Origin: a virus
Direction: 5' to 3' (one strand)
DNA length: 41,869 nucleotides
IMG/VR virus record: IMGVR_UViG_3300005327_000274
Span: 1 to 41,869 of that record
Position numbers and translations under genes: made by a program. Below, piece by piece: positions 6,507-13,751 of the stretch; position 1 is the first letter of the stretch, and every line of letters begins with the position of its first letter. The notes under the pieces were generated by a model, which was given only the letters and a program-made list of their open reading frames with translations, was not told the DNA's origin and ran no database searches.

Positions 6507-6928
6507 AGACTCTGCAATTTTCAGTTGCGATGCGAGCGGAGCCCCAGGGATCAAGCAAGGCGTTCGTTATCCCAGGAACTAACCGCGCGATCGTGACGAG
6601 TGCGAACACGAAGATGAAGCCTTTCAGGTCGGAAGTTACACGAATGGCGATGGCGACTCTCTCAGATATGAAATGCGATGAGCCAATGTTGGGAAAGCAC
6701 ATTCCCGTATTTGTGGAAGTTATTTTCCACTTCTCTAAGCCTGACAGTATTCCAAAGAATCGCGTTCACCCGGTAGTGAAGCCGGACATCGACAAGCTCT
6801 TGCGGGCCGTCCTTGACTCACTAACAGGCGTTGCCTTTAAGGACGATGCTCAGGTAGTGCAGACGCGCACGGCGAAGCGTTACAGCCATAGAGATTACGT
6901 AGACATAACAGTTTCGGAGGTTGCATGA
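6503..6928 (+). CDS. rusA: RusA-type Holliday-junction resolvase
   Basis: 141 residues from the ATGA overlap at 6503; the frame is open from 6416 but those codons overlap the previous gene. The RusA signature is complete: KPDIDKLLRAVLDSLTG with D95, D97 and D105, and FKDDAQV with D114 and D115. The enzyme is a homodimer that cuts four-way junctions with metal bound by the Asp residues. In lambdoid phages it resolves recombination or packaging branches. The N-terminal QGSSKAFVIPGTNRAIVTS stretch is also seen in family members. Confidence 0.9.
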   Translation: MKTLQFSVAMRAEPQGSSKAFVIPGTNRAIVTSANTKMKPFRSEVTRMAMATLSDMKCDEPMLGKHIPVFVEVIFHFSKPDSIPKNRVHPVVKPDIDKLLRAVLDSLTGVAFKDDAQVVQTRTAKRYSHRDYVDITVSEVA

Positions 6929-7284
6929 GCGACTACAAGAACTTCGAGAAGTACCTAGCTGGCGAGTGGTACCCCGGCTGCCCAGTTGGTAAATCAGAAT
7001 GGCGGCAGAACTTTGATGCGTACATGGCTAGTAAGACGGTTGTGCCTGTAACCAAGCCAGCCGAACCTGTAAAAAATAAACGATGCCGAGCTAAGCCTTT
7101 TGTGAAGCAGCAGTACAACAAGAGCTACATGAAGCAGCGCCGCGCTGATGCCATCAAGAACGGCGACTGCGCTGACTGCTACCACACAAAGGCGCGGAAG
7201 GGTAAAACGACCTGCCAGGGTTGCCAGGATAAGCGTACGGCGCGTGAGATGAAGCGGCACTATGCGAAGAAGGTGGCTGCATGA
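6925..7284 (+). CDS. Cys-rich (zinc-binding) protein, 119 aa
   Basis: ATGA-coupled to rusA. The N-terminal half has YPGCPVGKSEW and a Trp/Tyr-rich start. The C-terminal half repeats the module of the gene at 6129: GDCADCYHTKARKGKTTCQGCQDKRTAREMKRHY, with CxxC at about 90-93 and 106-109 and a basic helix after it. It ends in KKVAA, close to the KVAA end of the 6129 product, which suggests gene duplication. A nucleic-acid role is likely but not shown. Confidence 0.6.
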   Translation: MSDYKNFEKYLAGEWYPGCPVGKSEWRQNFDAYMASKTVVPVTKPAEPVKNKRCRAKPFVKQQYNKSYMKQRRADAIKNGDCADCYHTKARKGKTTCQGCQDKRTAREMKRHYAKKVAA

Positions 7285-7448
7285 CGCGAGAGAAGATGCA
7301 GGCGCAGTTAGACCGTTGCTGCGGAGCTGCCCCGAAGCCATATGTGAAACCAAAGCCTCTATCTGGTTTGGAAAAGGAATTCCGATTGCAGCAGGTAAAG
7401 CAGGTTGCATCGTGGAAATTGCAGCAAAGAGAGGAAGTGAAGGCATGA
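7281..7448 (+). CDS. Hypothetical basic protein, 55 aa
   Basis: ATGA overlaps on both sides (7281 and 7445) define this 55-residue gene. The product has DRCCGAA, then a Pro/Lys run (PKPYVKPKPLSGLEKEFRLQQ) and a basic amphipathic helix at the end (VKQVASWKLQQREEVKA). No family is recognised. The alternative long frame that starts at 7262 covers the same bases but lacks a coupled start. Confidence 0.55.
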   Translation: MTREKMQAQLDRCCGAAPKPYVKPKPLSGLEKEFRLQQVKQVASWKLQQREEVKA

Positions 7449-8098
7449 GCAGACGCAATAATCAGCCAAACGAAGAGAGTTTCTTGAAGGATGTATCGAA
7501 GCATGAGATGACCGTGAAGTTGGACAACGGCGTCTATCGTCATCTTCGATTTGGGCAGCCCAACAGTAGCAATATGTGGTTCGACATTGTGACTTGGCCC
7601 GGATTCCTTGCCTATACAGGGGATATGGGGAGCTTCGTATTCACCCGCTCGTCCGATATGTTCGAGTTCTTCCGCACGGACTCTAAGAAAGGTGGACTCG
7701 GAATCAACCTCAACTATTGGTCAGAAAAGCTGGAAGCTGTTGACCGTGATGGCCGCTCGGGAAGCTATAAGGACTTCTCCCCAGAGAGAATGCGTGTTCA
7801 CGTCGAGGAGCACGTTGCGCAATGGATAGAGGAGTGCGAGCTATCTGAAGATGCCGCCGCCGAACTGAAGGAGGCTGTCGAGGAGGAGGTCTATCGCTAC
7901 CTCGACGACAGCGAGCACGAGGCGCGAACAGCTGTGCGTGACTTCTCCGTGGAAATCGACGGTCACAAGTACGAGTTCTACAACACGTGGGAGTGGAATT
8001 GTGATGAGTACACCTTCCGCTTCGTCTGGTGCTGCTACGCCATCGCATGGGCAATCAAGCAGTACGACAGCCGCGAATCAACCGAAGCGGCTGCTTAG
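7445..8098 (+). CDS. Conserved phage protein of unknown function, 217 aa
   Basis: The start at 7445 uses the ATGA overlap. The sequence FLKDVSKHEMTVKLDNGVYRHLRFGQPNSSNMWFDIVTWPGFLAYTGDMGSFVFTRSSDMFEFFR is a strongly conserved motif of a family found in early regions of many enteric, Pseudomonas and Burkholderia lambdoid phages. The rest has a coiled acidic segment (DAAAELKEAVEEEVYRYLDD) and an aromatic end (YEFYNTWEWNCDEYTFRFVWCCYAIAWAIKQY). The family's function is not known to me. Confidence 0.75.
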   Translation: MSRRNNQPNEESFLKDVSKHEMTVKLDNGVYRHLRFGQPNSSNMWFDIVTWPGFLAYTGDMGSFVFTRSSDMFEFFRTDSKKGGLGINLNYWSEKLEAVDRDGRSGSYKDFSPERMRVHVEEHVAQWIEECELSEDAAAELKEAVEEEVYRYLDDSEHEARTAVRDFSVEIDGHKYEFYNTWEWNCDEYTFRFVWCCYAIAWAIKQYDSRESTEAAA

Positions 8099-8111
8099 AC
8101 GCACCGTAGTA

Positions 8112-8270
8112 GTGCTGAAGGGGAGCCAATGGTGGATTCCCGGCGGGAGTCTCATCTATGCGGGAACGCCTAAGACCCGTATCGAATGGATAAGGCTTAC
8201 TTGGCGGGGGTACTTGGCATGGTGGCAGTTGATGTTCTTGGTCGCATATTTAGTGCTGAAGGGAGAGTAG
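8112..8270 (+). CDS. Possible 52-residue membrane-associated protein
   Basis: The 176-base gap after 8098 holds a frame reading SQWWIPGGSLIYAGTPKTRIEWIRLTWRGYLAWWQLMFLVAYLVL, rich in aromatic residues and ending in a hydrophobic segment. This looks like a genuine small membrane protein. The only usable start in the gap is GTG 8112, with no clear ribosome-binding site. The frame extends further upstream across the previous gene, so the true start is unsure. A competing frame at 8186-8485 looks like noise. Confidence 0.4.
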   Translation: MLKGSQWWIPGGSLIYAGTPKTRIEWIRLTWRGYLAWWQLMFLVAYLVLKGE

Positions 8271-8274
8271 AAGA

Positions 8275-8481
8275 ATGGATGCGAAGAACGAACTTTTGCA
8301 GGATTTTCCGACAGCTATTGCCGTGCATGAACCGAGTGGCTGGTACATCTATGGCGGCATCGAGAATCAGATGGAAATGGATACCCTGCTGGCCGCTGAT
8401 AAGGAATCCGAAGAGGAAGCGTGGGAAGAGGCCCTTGCCTACTACAAAGACATGTGTTCCCAATCTGGAGGTGCGGAGTGA
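8275..8481 (+). CDS. Small acidic phage protein, 68 aa
   Basis: Starts at ATG 8275 after GGGAGAG. The sequence is acidic: FPTAIAVHEPSGWYIYGGIENQMEMDTLLAADKESEEEAWEEALAYYKDMC. The final helical pattern EAWEEALAYY is typical of small phage early proteins often found in these gene runs. No function is known. It ends in a GTGA overlap with a possible start of the next gene. Confidence 0.55.
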   Translation: MDAKNELLQDFPTAIAVHEPSGWYIYGGIENQMEMDTLLAADKESEEEAWEEALAYYKDMCSQSGGAE

Positions 8482-8507
8482 ATAGCGCAGAAGGAACGGA
8501 GAGAACA

Positions 8508-8834
8508 ATGGATGATGAAGTGAAGATTCTGGCTGTTCCCATCGGAACAGAAATCAGCGAAAGCGTCGCCAATATCTTGGCACAAAAGGGCGTCGTAATT
8601 ATCCGATCCGAAAGCCCTGAGTTGGTTCGCCTTGTAACCAAAGTCCCGGACTTGGATGTACTCCCTGCGAATGAATTCATGTGGGCAGCCATCGACGCCC
8701 TCGCGATGACCGAGGAAAAGTACTCCCAGCCCGATGCAGACAAATTACGTCGTAGATTCGTGGGAAATCTCGCGGAAGTGACGAGGAAGCAGCGGCGTAA
8801 GTTGATTGGGTGGTCGGCTGAGACTAAATCATGA
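8508..8834 (+). CDS. Hypothetical protein, 108 aa
   Basis: Two starts compete. ATG 8508 has GGAGAG six bases upstream. GTG 8478 overlaps the previous stop (GTGA) and would add ten residues. I prefer 8508 for its ribosome site. The product begins MDDEVKILAVPIGTEISESVANILAQKGVVIIRSESPELVRLVTKVPDLDVL, an alpha/beta-looking segment, and ends in a basic helix (KLRRRFVGNLAEVTRKQRRKLIGW). No family is recognised. Confidence 0.55.
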   Translation: MDDEVKILAVPIGTEISESVANILAQKGVVIIRSESPELVRLVTKVPDLDVLPANEFMWAAIDALAMTEEKYSQPDADKLRRRFVGNLAEVTRKQRRKLIGWSAETKS

Positions 8835-8862
8835 CTAAAGAGCAGGCAGGAGGATCGGAACA

Positions 8863-9141
8863 GTGAGCATAGCCATAGAGCGAAAAGAAAAACTCCGAAG
8901 CCCTCGCGGTAATTGGCTTGTCGTCAGCTATCACGATGGGCAGATTTGGTTCTGTAGGTGGGTGGAAACCTGGGCCGGAGTCCAAATGTCGAAGCGAAAT
9001 GCCGAGAAGTATATCCGCACCGGGCCAGATGGTACCAAGAAAGGCCGCGTAATCGTCATGGACATTGAGCGGATGGCCGACTTCGCTGTAACTGAGGCAG
9101 CTAATGAAATCCACGATCTATACAAACTTTTTGAAAAGTAA
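8863..9141 (+). CDS. Hypothetical protein, 92 aa (GTG start)
   Basis: GTG 8863 is preceded by AGGAGGA at good distance (8849-8855). The product is beta-rich at first (RGNWLVVSYHDGQIWFCRWVETWAGVQMSKRNAEKYI) and ends in a helix (MADFAVTEAANEIHDLYKLF). A tiny 11-codon ORF (8831-8866) starts in an ATGA overlap with the preceding gene and carries this gene's ribosome site inside it, so it may serve only to keep ribosomes moving into this gene. No family is recognised. Confidence 0.55.
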   Translation: MSIAIERKEKLRSPRGNWLVVSYHDGQIWFCRWVETWAGVQMSKRNAEKYIRTGPDGTKKGRVIVMDIERMADFAVTEAANEIHDLYKLFEK

Positions 9142-9160
9142 ATCAATTGGAGGATCGGGT

Positions 9161-10441
9161 ATGACGGATAAAGAGACGTTTTACGAAAGATTAGACCGCA
9201 TTGAGCGAGAGAACAGGATCAAGCGGCTATTCGCGGATCGCCCTGATAACCTGCACGACTACCAGGGATGCGCGAAGGACGCTGCGAAAGAGAAGGTGTT
9301 GAAGGTTTGGCCGAATGCGACTGCAAAGGTATTTCGTTCCGGGCGTTGGCTAATATATGACCCGCGTGAGCGGGGAAACTTTAGATTGTCTTCTTTTTGC
9401 GAAACCGAAGAAGCCGCATGGCAAAACGCGGCCGAATCTCTTCCAGCCCAACCGAAATTCAAGTGTGGGACTTGTGGTGAGCCTGTTTCTATCTATGGGA
9501 ACATATGGCTGCACGAAAAAGCCTCACAGAATCATAATGTCGTGCCCGTCCCGGTTGAATCTCTTCTAGCCCAACCGGGGCAGGAGCACCCGCGAGCAGA
9601 CTGTGAAGGCTGTAACAAGCTTGACTGCCCATGTAATTCCGAGTGCGGTGGTGGCGAGCCGTGCTGGCGCAATCCAGAAACTGGATATATGGAATACTGC
9701 CCAAAACACGAGGCTATCGTTGCCGACAAAGCTATGGAGGTTGATGCAACCTGCAAAGCTAAGTCGGTTGAACCCGACGGCATAGGGTGGTGCTCATCAT
9801 GCGACAGCATTCACGAGATAAAGCGCCCAACTTGCTCCAATTGCGGGGATTGGTTGATATTCGCATCCGATGACCTACGTGAAGATAAATGTATCGGTTT
9901 TCCTAAGTGCGGGGTTGGTGATAAATCAACTTCCGCGCACGAGAAACATTGTCCTGCATATGTTTCCTCGGTTGAATCTATTCCCGTAGAGGCCAAAGAG
10001 AAGGAACAGTGCGTGAACTGCGGCCTTGATATTGAGCAACGGCTATGGGGGTCAACGATTGCATGGATACACGTACATAACAACCGTAAGTGGTGCGAGG
10101 CGGATAGATGTGCCGAGCCGAAGCCCACTCCATCTACTCCAGCCGATTCGATTTTGCCCAAGGAAACTCTTGAGGTAATTCTGGCAGCACAAAATGTTAT
10201 ATCTATGTTCACAAGCGGTCTTCACCCCACTGAAGCGCAGTTGCATAGGCTCGAAGGTGCCATTTATGCCGCTCAGAATCATCCCCAGCCTGACTCATCC
10301 TCTATCAGCACAGATCAGACGTTTGAGGAGTGGTGGAATGAAGGTATTCACCTAGCTAAAATTTACATCGCAAACGGGGACTATTGGCAGATAAAGGGAA
10401 TCGCAGAACAGAGCTGGAATGCCTCTAAAGAGACGGAATGA
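9161..10441 (+). CDS. Multi zinc-ribbon protein, 426 aa
   Basis: ATG 9161 has GGAGG at 9150-9154; the in-frame ATG 9104 would overlap the previous gene. This is the largest unexplained early protein. It has four or more Cys/His clusters: C102/C105 with H118/H125; C148-C169 (ten residues with seven Cys); C211/C214 with C225/C228; and C284/C287 with H304/H306, C312 and C317. Short spacers alike in sequence (ESLPAQP, ESLLAQP, ESIPVEA) separate them. The N-terminus is charged helical and the last 100 residues are Cys-free. Modular build suggests assembly from small zinc units, as in other phage mosaic proteins. Role unknown. Confidence 0.6.
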   Translation: MTDKETFYERLDRIERENRIKRLFADRPDNLHDYQGCAKDAAKEKVLKVWPNATAKVFRSGRWLIYDPRERGNFRLSSFCETEEAAWQNAAESLPAQPKFKCGTCGEPVSIYGNIWLHEKASQNHNVVPVPVESLLAQPGQEHPRADCEGCNKLDCPCNSECGGGEPCWRNPETGYMEYCPKHEAIVADKAMEVDATCKAKSVEPDGIGWCSSCDSIHEIKRPTCSNCGDWLIFASDDLREDKCIGFPKCGVGDKSTSAHEKHCPAYVSSVESIPVEAKEKEQCVNCGLDIEQRLWGSTIAWIHVHNNRKWCEADRCAEPKPTPSTPADSILPKETLEVILAAQNVISMFTSGLHPTEAQLHRLEGAIYAAQNHPQPDSSSISTDQTFEEWWNEGIHLAKIYIANGDYWQIKGIAEQSWNASKETE

Positions 10442-10665
10442 CAAAGGTAAAACGTTGGAAGTGGATGAACGATGAAAACGGAGACTTCTACATGGAACGC
10501 TGGGGGTCTGGCGATTGGGTGAAGCATGAAGATTACGCCAAGCTCGAATCCCTCCACCGCGAGATCATAGAGAAGGGCCGCAAAGTCCTCAACTCAACAT
10601 TAGACGAGGGCATGAGCAACACTGAGTATATCGAGTGGGTGATGGAGAGGTTGGAGGGGAAATGA
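10438..10665 (+). CDS. Small phage protein with W/DYAKLE motif, 75 aa
   Basis: ATGA-coupled. It begins KVKRWKWMNDENGDFYMERWGSGDWVKHEDYAKLESLHREI, a short beta region followed by a helix. The D-x-V-x-x-E-D-Y-A-K-L-E string is shared with the gene at 12532 and, more loosely, with the leftward gene ending at 39611. Such N-terminal motifs are frequent in small phage proteins and usually precede a coiled coil. Function unknown. Confidence 0.55.
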   Translation: MTKVKRWKWMNDENGDFYMERWGSGDWVKHEDYAKLESLHREIIEKGRKVLNSTLDEGMSNTEYIEWVMERLEGK

Positions 10666-10925
10666 GTGTCTACGTCGATGACATGGCTGCGGCGTTCGGC
10701 AGGATGGTCATGTACCACATGATCGCCGACACGTCCGAAGAACTACTGGAAATGGTGGACAAGATAGGAGTTGCTCGGAAGTGGATTCAACACCCGCATA
10801 CCTACAAGGAACACTTCGATATCTGCGCAGCGAAACGTAAGCTGGCCGTGAACGCCGGAGCGATTGAAATAACTTGGCGAAACTATGCCGAGAGAGTTAG
10901 AGCACGAATTGGAGGCAAAGGATGA
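10662..10925 (+). CDS. DUF4031 protein, 87 aa
   Basis: The start at 10662 uses the ATGA overlap. The whole length matches DUF4031: MSVYVDDMAAAFGRMVMYHMIADTSEELLEMVDKIGVARKWIQ, then HFDICAAKRKLAVNAGAIEITWRNY. Conserved points are the VYVDD start, HMIADT, ELLEMVDKIG, the His/Asp of H-F-D-I and GAIEIT. The family is frequent in phages and some bacteria, and its activity is unknown to me. It is ATGA-coupled downstream as well. Confidence 0.8.
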   Translation: MSVYVDDMAAAFGRMVMYHMIADTSEELLEMVDKIGVARKWIQHPHTYKEHFDICAAKRKLAVNAGAIEITWRNYAERVRARIGGKG

Positions 10926-11161
10926 GCGAACCAACCCCGATGTCGGATAGGCCGTCAGTGCAGAAAATCTGCTACATAAGCCCAGAAGGAAATCCGAGCG
11001 AGTTCATCTTGGGGCGCGGAGGGGTAACGGATATTCGTGAAACGGAAGAAAACGGTGAATACTCCACAATTCCTTGGTTAGAAGTTTGGGCAGGTGAAAA
11101 CCTTCTTGCCCGATTCAACCAGCACAAGTTAGAGCACATCATTTACAAGGAGAGCCGATGA
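10922..11161 (+). CDS. Hypothetical protein, 79 aa
   Basis: ATGA overlaps join it to both neighbours. The product is probably a small beta-sheet protein (QKICYISPEGNPSEFILGRGGVTDI...PWLEVWAGENLLARFNQHKLEHIIY). It shares the MSEP start with the next gene, which may reflect duplication of the translation start region. No family is recognised. Confidence 0.55.
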   Translation: MSEPTPMSDRPSVQKICYISPEGNPSEFILGRGGVTDIRETEENGEYSTIPWLEVWAGENLLARFNQHKLEHIIYKESR

Positions 11162-11799
11162 GCGAACCAAACGATACGCGGGAAGAGGTAGAAGCGCGGC
11201 AGGCTATATCTGATGCACAGGATGCCATCGGAGCAGAACCAGCATTGAGGGAATGGAGTCGATGCTCTGTAGGAGACTTTCCCTTTCAGATCAGGGAACT
11301 TCTTAGCTACTACCGAGGCTCAATCCGAACTATCAATGTTCTTGACGAAGCTAAAAAGCAACTGGAGGCAGCCACTAGAGAGAAGGATGCCGAGATTGAG
11401 CGGTTGAAGCGGGTTGAAGAATTCGTGGAACTTACCGGTAGAGCTAGGGCTGTGATGGATCGAGCACAGTTCGCCGAAGCCGAACTGCACGATACAAAGG
11501 AGAATTATCAAACGCTGCTCGATGATGCTGTCGAGATGCGGGAACAGCTTGCCTCCCTCCGTGCAGCTCTAGGTGGGGAGAAGTGGATTGAAGTCAAAGA
11601 GGGCTGCGCTGTCCCTGAATACGGAGAGATGGTCCACGCGGTATGCACGTCGGGTGATATGGAGCCGTGGCAGGAAATCTTCGAGGCCACTTTCACGATG
11701 GGATGGAAAGCGATGCGAGCTTGCGGTGTGCCCTACTGGAAACCTCTCAATTGGCCTGAACCCCTCGCCGCAGCAATCAAGAAAGCAGAGACCCGATGA
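11158..11799 (+). CDS. Coiled-coil protein with C-terminal DUF551 domain
   Basis: 213 residues. Positions 60-135 are coiled coil (EAKKQLEAATREKDAEIERLKRVEEFVEL and following). The C-terminal 70 residues match DUF551: EKWIEVKEGCAVPEYGEMVHAVCTSGD at the front and VPYWKPLNWPEPLAA at the end, equivalent to 'W..v...P..g..V' and 'thW.PLPepP'. DUF551 occurs in many enteric and soil phages in the early region; its function is unknown. Both ends are ATGA-coupled. Confidence 0.7.
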   Translation: MSEPNDTREEVEARQAISDAQDAIGAEPALREWSRCSVGDFPFQIRELLSYYRGSIRTINVLDEAKKQLEAATREKDAEIERLKRVEEFVELTGRARAVMDRAQFAEAELHDTKENYQTLLDDAVEMREQLASLRAALGGEKWIEVKEGCAVPEYGEMVHAVCTSGDMEPWQEIFEATFTMGWKAMRACGVPYWKPLNWPEPLAAAIKKAETR

Positions 11800-11960
11800 C
11801 AACTAACGACTACAGATTATTGGCCAGCGGAGTATTTTGCTTGTGGGCAGTGGCGGCGGTAATGCTCTATGCCCCGGCACCGTGGGTTCTTTGGTTCAGC
11901 CCGATCTGCTCGGTAATGGCTGTGATATGTGCGCTGTGGGCAAGAAAGGCTACCCGATGA
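11796..11960 (+). CDS. Two-helix membrane protein, 54 aa
   Basis: An ATGA-to-ATGA gene too short for usual callers. It begins MTTNDYRLLASG and has two hydrophobic segments (VFCLWAVAAVMLY and VLWFSPICSVMAVICALW) split by APAP, ending in a basic RKATR. The basic end suggests both termini lie on the cytoplasmic side. It may be a small inner-membrane protein, for instance a superinfection or host-physiology factor; nothing in the sequence decides this. Confidence 0.6.
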   Translation: MTTNDYRLLASGVFCLWAVAAVMLYAPAPWVLWFSPICSVMAVICALWARKATR

Positions 11961-12532
11961 CAACCAAACCGAGCGCAGAGAGTGAAGTAGAACTGCCGCC
12001 AATAACGGATGACGTATTCGACAACGGTAATGGCAACAACGGGGCTGCCTCGATCCACGAAGATCGCGCCAGTCTCAAGTTCGACAGTATGTGGGAGTCT
12101 CAACGTCTTTTAGGATGGTGGTTAGAACAACGGGAGCGCCAACTGAAGGCCGCCTTACGCGACAAGAGAGCCGCCGAGCAGGAACGGGATGAACTGTCAG
12201 GCCAGGTAGATGTTTTGGAAGGGCAACTGGCATCCACTGATTATGGCGGGTATCAATCGCGCATAGCCATACTGGAAGCCGCCCTTGCTGCCGCCGAACG
12301 CGACCTCCTGATTGCCAAGGAGGGAGCAGACAGAGCGGTGGAAATTGGCCTAGAACTAGTCAAACGTGAGGCCGCCGCGAATCAGAGAGCAGATGAAGAC
12401 TTCAAAATTGCTGATGCAGCTCGCGCAGTACGAGAGCACGGATCGGATTACAAGAATGGAACCCATGCTGAAAGTCTATGGAAGCTGGTAGACAGTTCTC
12501 TCAAGCGCCCCACGGGAAAGGCTGGTGAGTGA
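11957..12532 (+). CDS. Coiled-coil protein, 191 aa
   Basis: The start at 11957 is the ATGA overlap; the longer frame from 11837 overlaps the membrane gene. Residues 1-35 are acidic and disordered (SESEVELPPITDDVFDNGNGNN). Residues 50-165 are a nearly continuous coiled coil (LEQRERQLKAALRDKRAAEQERDELSGQVDVLEGQLAS and onward, rich in Ala/Glu/Arg). Such proteins are common and highly variable in phage early regions. Role unknown. Confidence 0.55.
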   Translation: MTTKPSAESEVELPPITDDVFDNGNGNNGAASIHEDRASLKFDSMWESQRLLGWWLEQRERQLKAALRDKRAAEQERDELSGQVDVLEGQLASTDYGGYQSRIAILEAALAAAERDLLIAKEGADRAVEIGLELVKREAAANQRADEDFKIADAARAVREHGSDYKNGTHAESLWKLVDSSLKRPTGKAGE

Positions 12533-12990
12533 TGGCAGACGATAAGGTGCAGCGGTACGACTGCGATTATGGGGAAGACCATTATAGGGCCTACGGGCTG
12601 ATGCGAAGGGAAACTGACGGCGACTACGTGAACTATGAAGACTACGCCAAGCTCGAAACCGAACTCCAGGATACAAAGAGGGCGCTGCAGATTTGTGCAG
12701 AGCGTCACGGCACCTCCGCTATCGCATGGATGATACAGGTCTGTTTGGGACAGGCCCGCAAGGAAAGGCTACGTACACCAGTTGAGACAGGGGAGAGGAG
12801 TAGCTATGCCCTACATGGATCGCTGCGTGTTGCTGTGCCGGAGCCGTTCTGGATTCGGGGATGGAGAACGCTGTTTTTCTGGAGACCTGCTTGCTATGCC
12901 TGCCGAGTTACTTATTCAGCCCGAGAGGAATATCAAGATCACTTCATCTCAGCCCATGCATACGAAAGCGGGGATATAGATGGAAACTGA
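12532..12990 (+). CDS. Phage protein with EDYAKLE motif and C2H2-like tail
   Basis: ATG 12532 shares one base with the upstream stop; GTG 12529 would add one codon with a GTGA overlap. The front (VQRYDCDYGEDHYRAYGLMRRETDGDYVNYEDYAKLETELQDTKRAL) matches the motif of the 10438 gene. The back half is different: an aromatic segment PFWIRGWRTLFFWRP followed by CYACRVTYSAREEYQDHFISAH, where C-x2-C and two His spaced as H-x4-H could bind zinc. It may be a fusion of two short genes. Function unknown. Confidence 0.5.
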   Translation: MADDKVQRYDCDYGEDHYRAYGLMRRETDGDYVNYEDYAKLETELQDTKRALQICAERHGTSAIAWMIQVCLGQARKERLRTPVETGERSSYALHGSLRVAVPEPFWIRGWRTLFFWRPACYACRVTYSAREEYQDHFISAHAYESGDIDGN

Positions 12991-13240
12991 AATCAACGAC
13001 GAAATGAAGCGCGGCCGGCGGTCAGTGAGCGATAAGATCGGACGCCGAAAGAGGACATATCTCGATTTGACCCGGCTGCATGTAGAGATCGAAACCGATT
13101 GCTATGATTATGTAAAGGCGGCGGCCGCCTTCAAGGGTAGGCCAATGGGCGAGTACGTGAATGGGATCATCAAACATAGGATGGAGCGGGCGATGAAGCG
13201 ATCCGCGTCTTCTGTGCAAGAAAAAGAAAATCCTTGTTAA
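12980..13240 (+). CDS. Ribbon-helix-helix-like DNA-binding candidate, 86 aa
   Basis: Starts 11 bases inside the previous gene. The N-terminus is basic (KRGRRSVSDKIGRRKRTYLDLTRLHVEIETDCYDYVKAAAAFKGRPMGEYVNGIIKHRMERAM). A short strand followed by two helices with the turn at KGRPMG resembles ribbon-helix-helix proteins of the Arc/CopG type. If so, it may bind an operator as a dimer. It is the last gene of the tightly coupled run, and a 114-base gap follows. Confidence 0.45.
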   Translation: METEINDEMKRGRRSVSDKIGRRKRTYLDLTRLHVEIETDCYDYVKAAAAFKGRPMGEYVNGIIKHRMERAMKRSASSVQEKENPC

Positions 13241-13354
13241 TCACTATTGATGGTGGCATAGTAAAGCCGTAGCCCTCCCGCAGCAACGCTGATGCCTGAC
13301 ACAGCATAACGTCGGGCCTACCTGTAACAACCCCAGACCGAGGACCCTCTAAAA
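13241..13354. other. Gap with no supported gene
   Basis: 114 bases between the RHH-like gene and the next ORF. I see no convincing promoter, terminator or ORF with a ribosome site. The only secondary structure of note is a weak GCAGC/GCTG hairpin near 13280-13292. Confidence 0.3.
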
Positions 13355-13666
13355 ATGGCACACACAAGGGTGCTGCATGTGCAGCGCGGATTTCGTATGT
13401 CTAAAAGCTACGCGGAGCAGGTAATGCGCGACCATTGCACAATCACTTGGATTAGCCGCGATGAATTGACGATCCGCGATACCACCGATGAGGAGCGTCT
13501 TGCGCTAAGGGCTGAGCAGGCACAGAAGGCTAGCCTCAGTGAGCCACTGGCGTTTGCGGAGATTCATGGCCTCAAGTTCGAACCTCCGTTTTCCGGTATA
13601 TCTGCAAAGCGCCGCGAGAATAGATTGGTGTGGGAAGCTCACCAGTTCGCAATGAAGGCTGCGTGA
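13355..13666 (+). CDS. Hypothetical protein, up to 103 aa
   Basis: ATG 13355 lacks a good ribosome site; ATG 13397 would give 89 residues beginning MSKSYAEQVMRDHC. The middle has WISRDELTIRDTTDEERLALRAEQAQKASLSE, a strand and a charged helix, and the end is basic (SAKRRENRLVWEAHQFAMKAA). No family is recognised. It ends in a GTGA overlap with the tiny gene that follows, which supports this frame. Confidence 0.45.
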   Translation: MAHTRVLHVQRGFRMSKSYAEQVMRDHCTITWISRDELTIRDTTDEERLALRAEQAQKASLSEPLAFAEIHGLKFEPPFSGISAKRRENRLVWEAHQFAMKAA

Positions 13667-13734
13667 CCTTCCTCGCCCTAATCCTTGTGGCTTGTGCCGT
13701 CATTCTAGTGCTTGACTGGTGGTTTGACCGATAG
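13663..13734 (+). CDS. 23-residue one-helix membrane peptide (GTG start)
   Basis: GTG 13663 overlaps the upstream stop as GTGA. The product is almost entirely hydrophobic (TFLALILVACAVILVLDWWFD) and ends in Arg. Its size and arrangement match the 25-residue peptide at 2302. It lies directly before the DUF2829 gene. A membrane role is likely; nothing more can be said. Confidence 0.5.
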   Translation: MTFLALILVACAVILVLDWWFDR

Positions 13735-13751
13735 AGTTTTGGAGGAAACAC

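Noticed and set aside
8186-8485. 99-codon plus-strand ORF
   Set aside because: Overlaps the better 8275-8481 gene in another frame and has basic noise-like composition.
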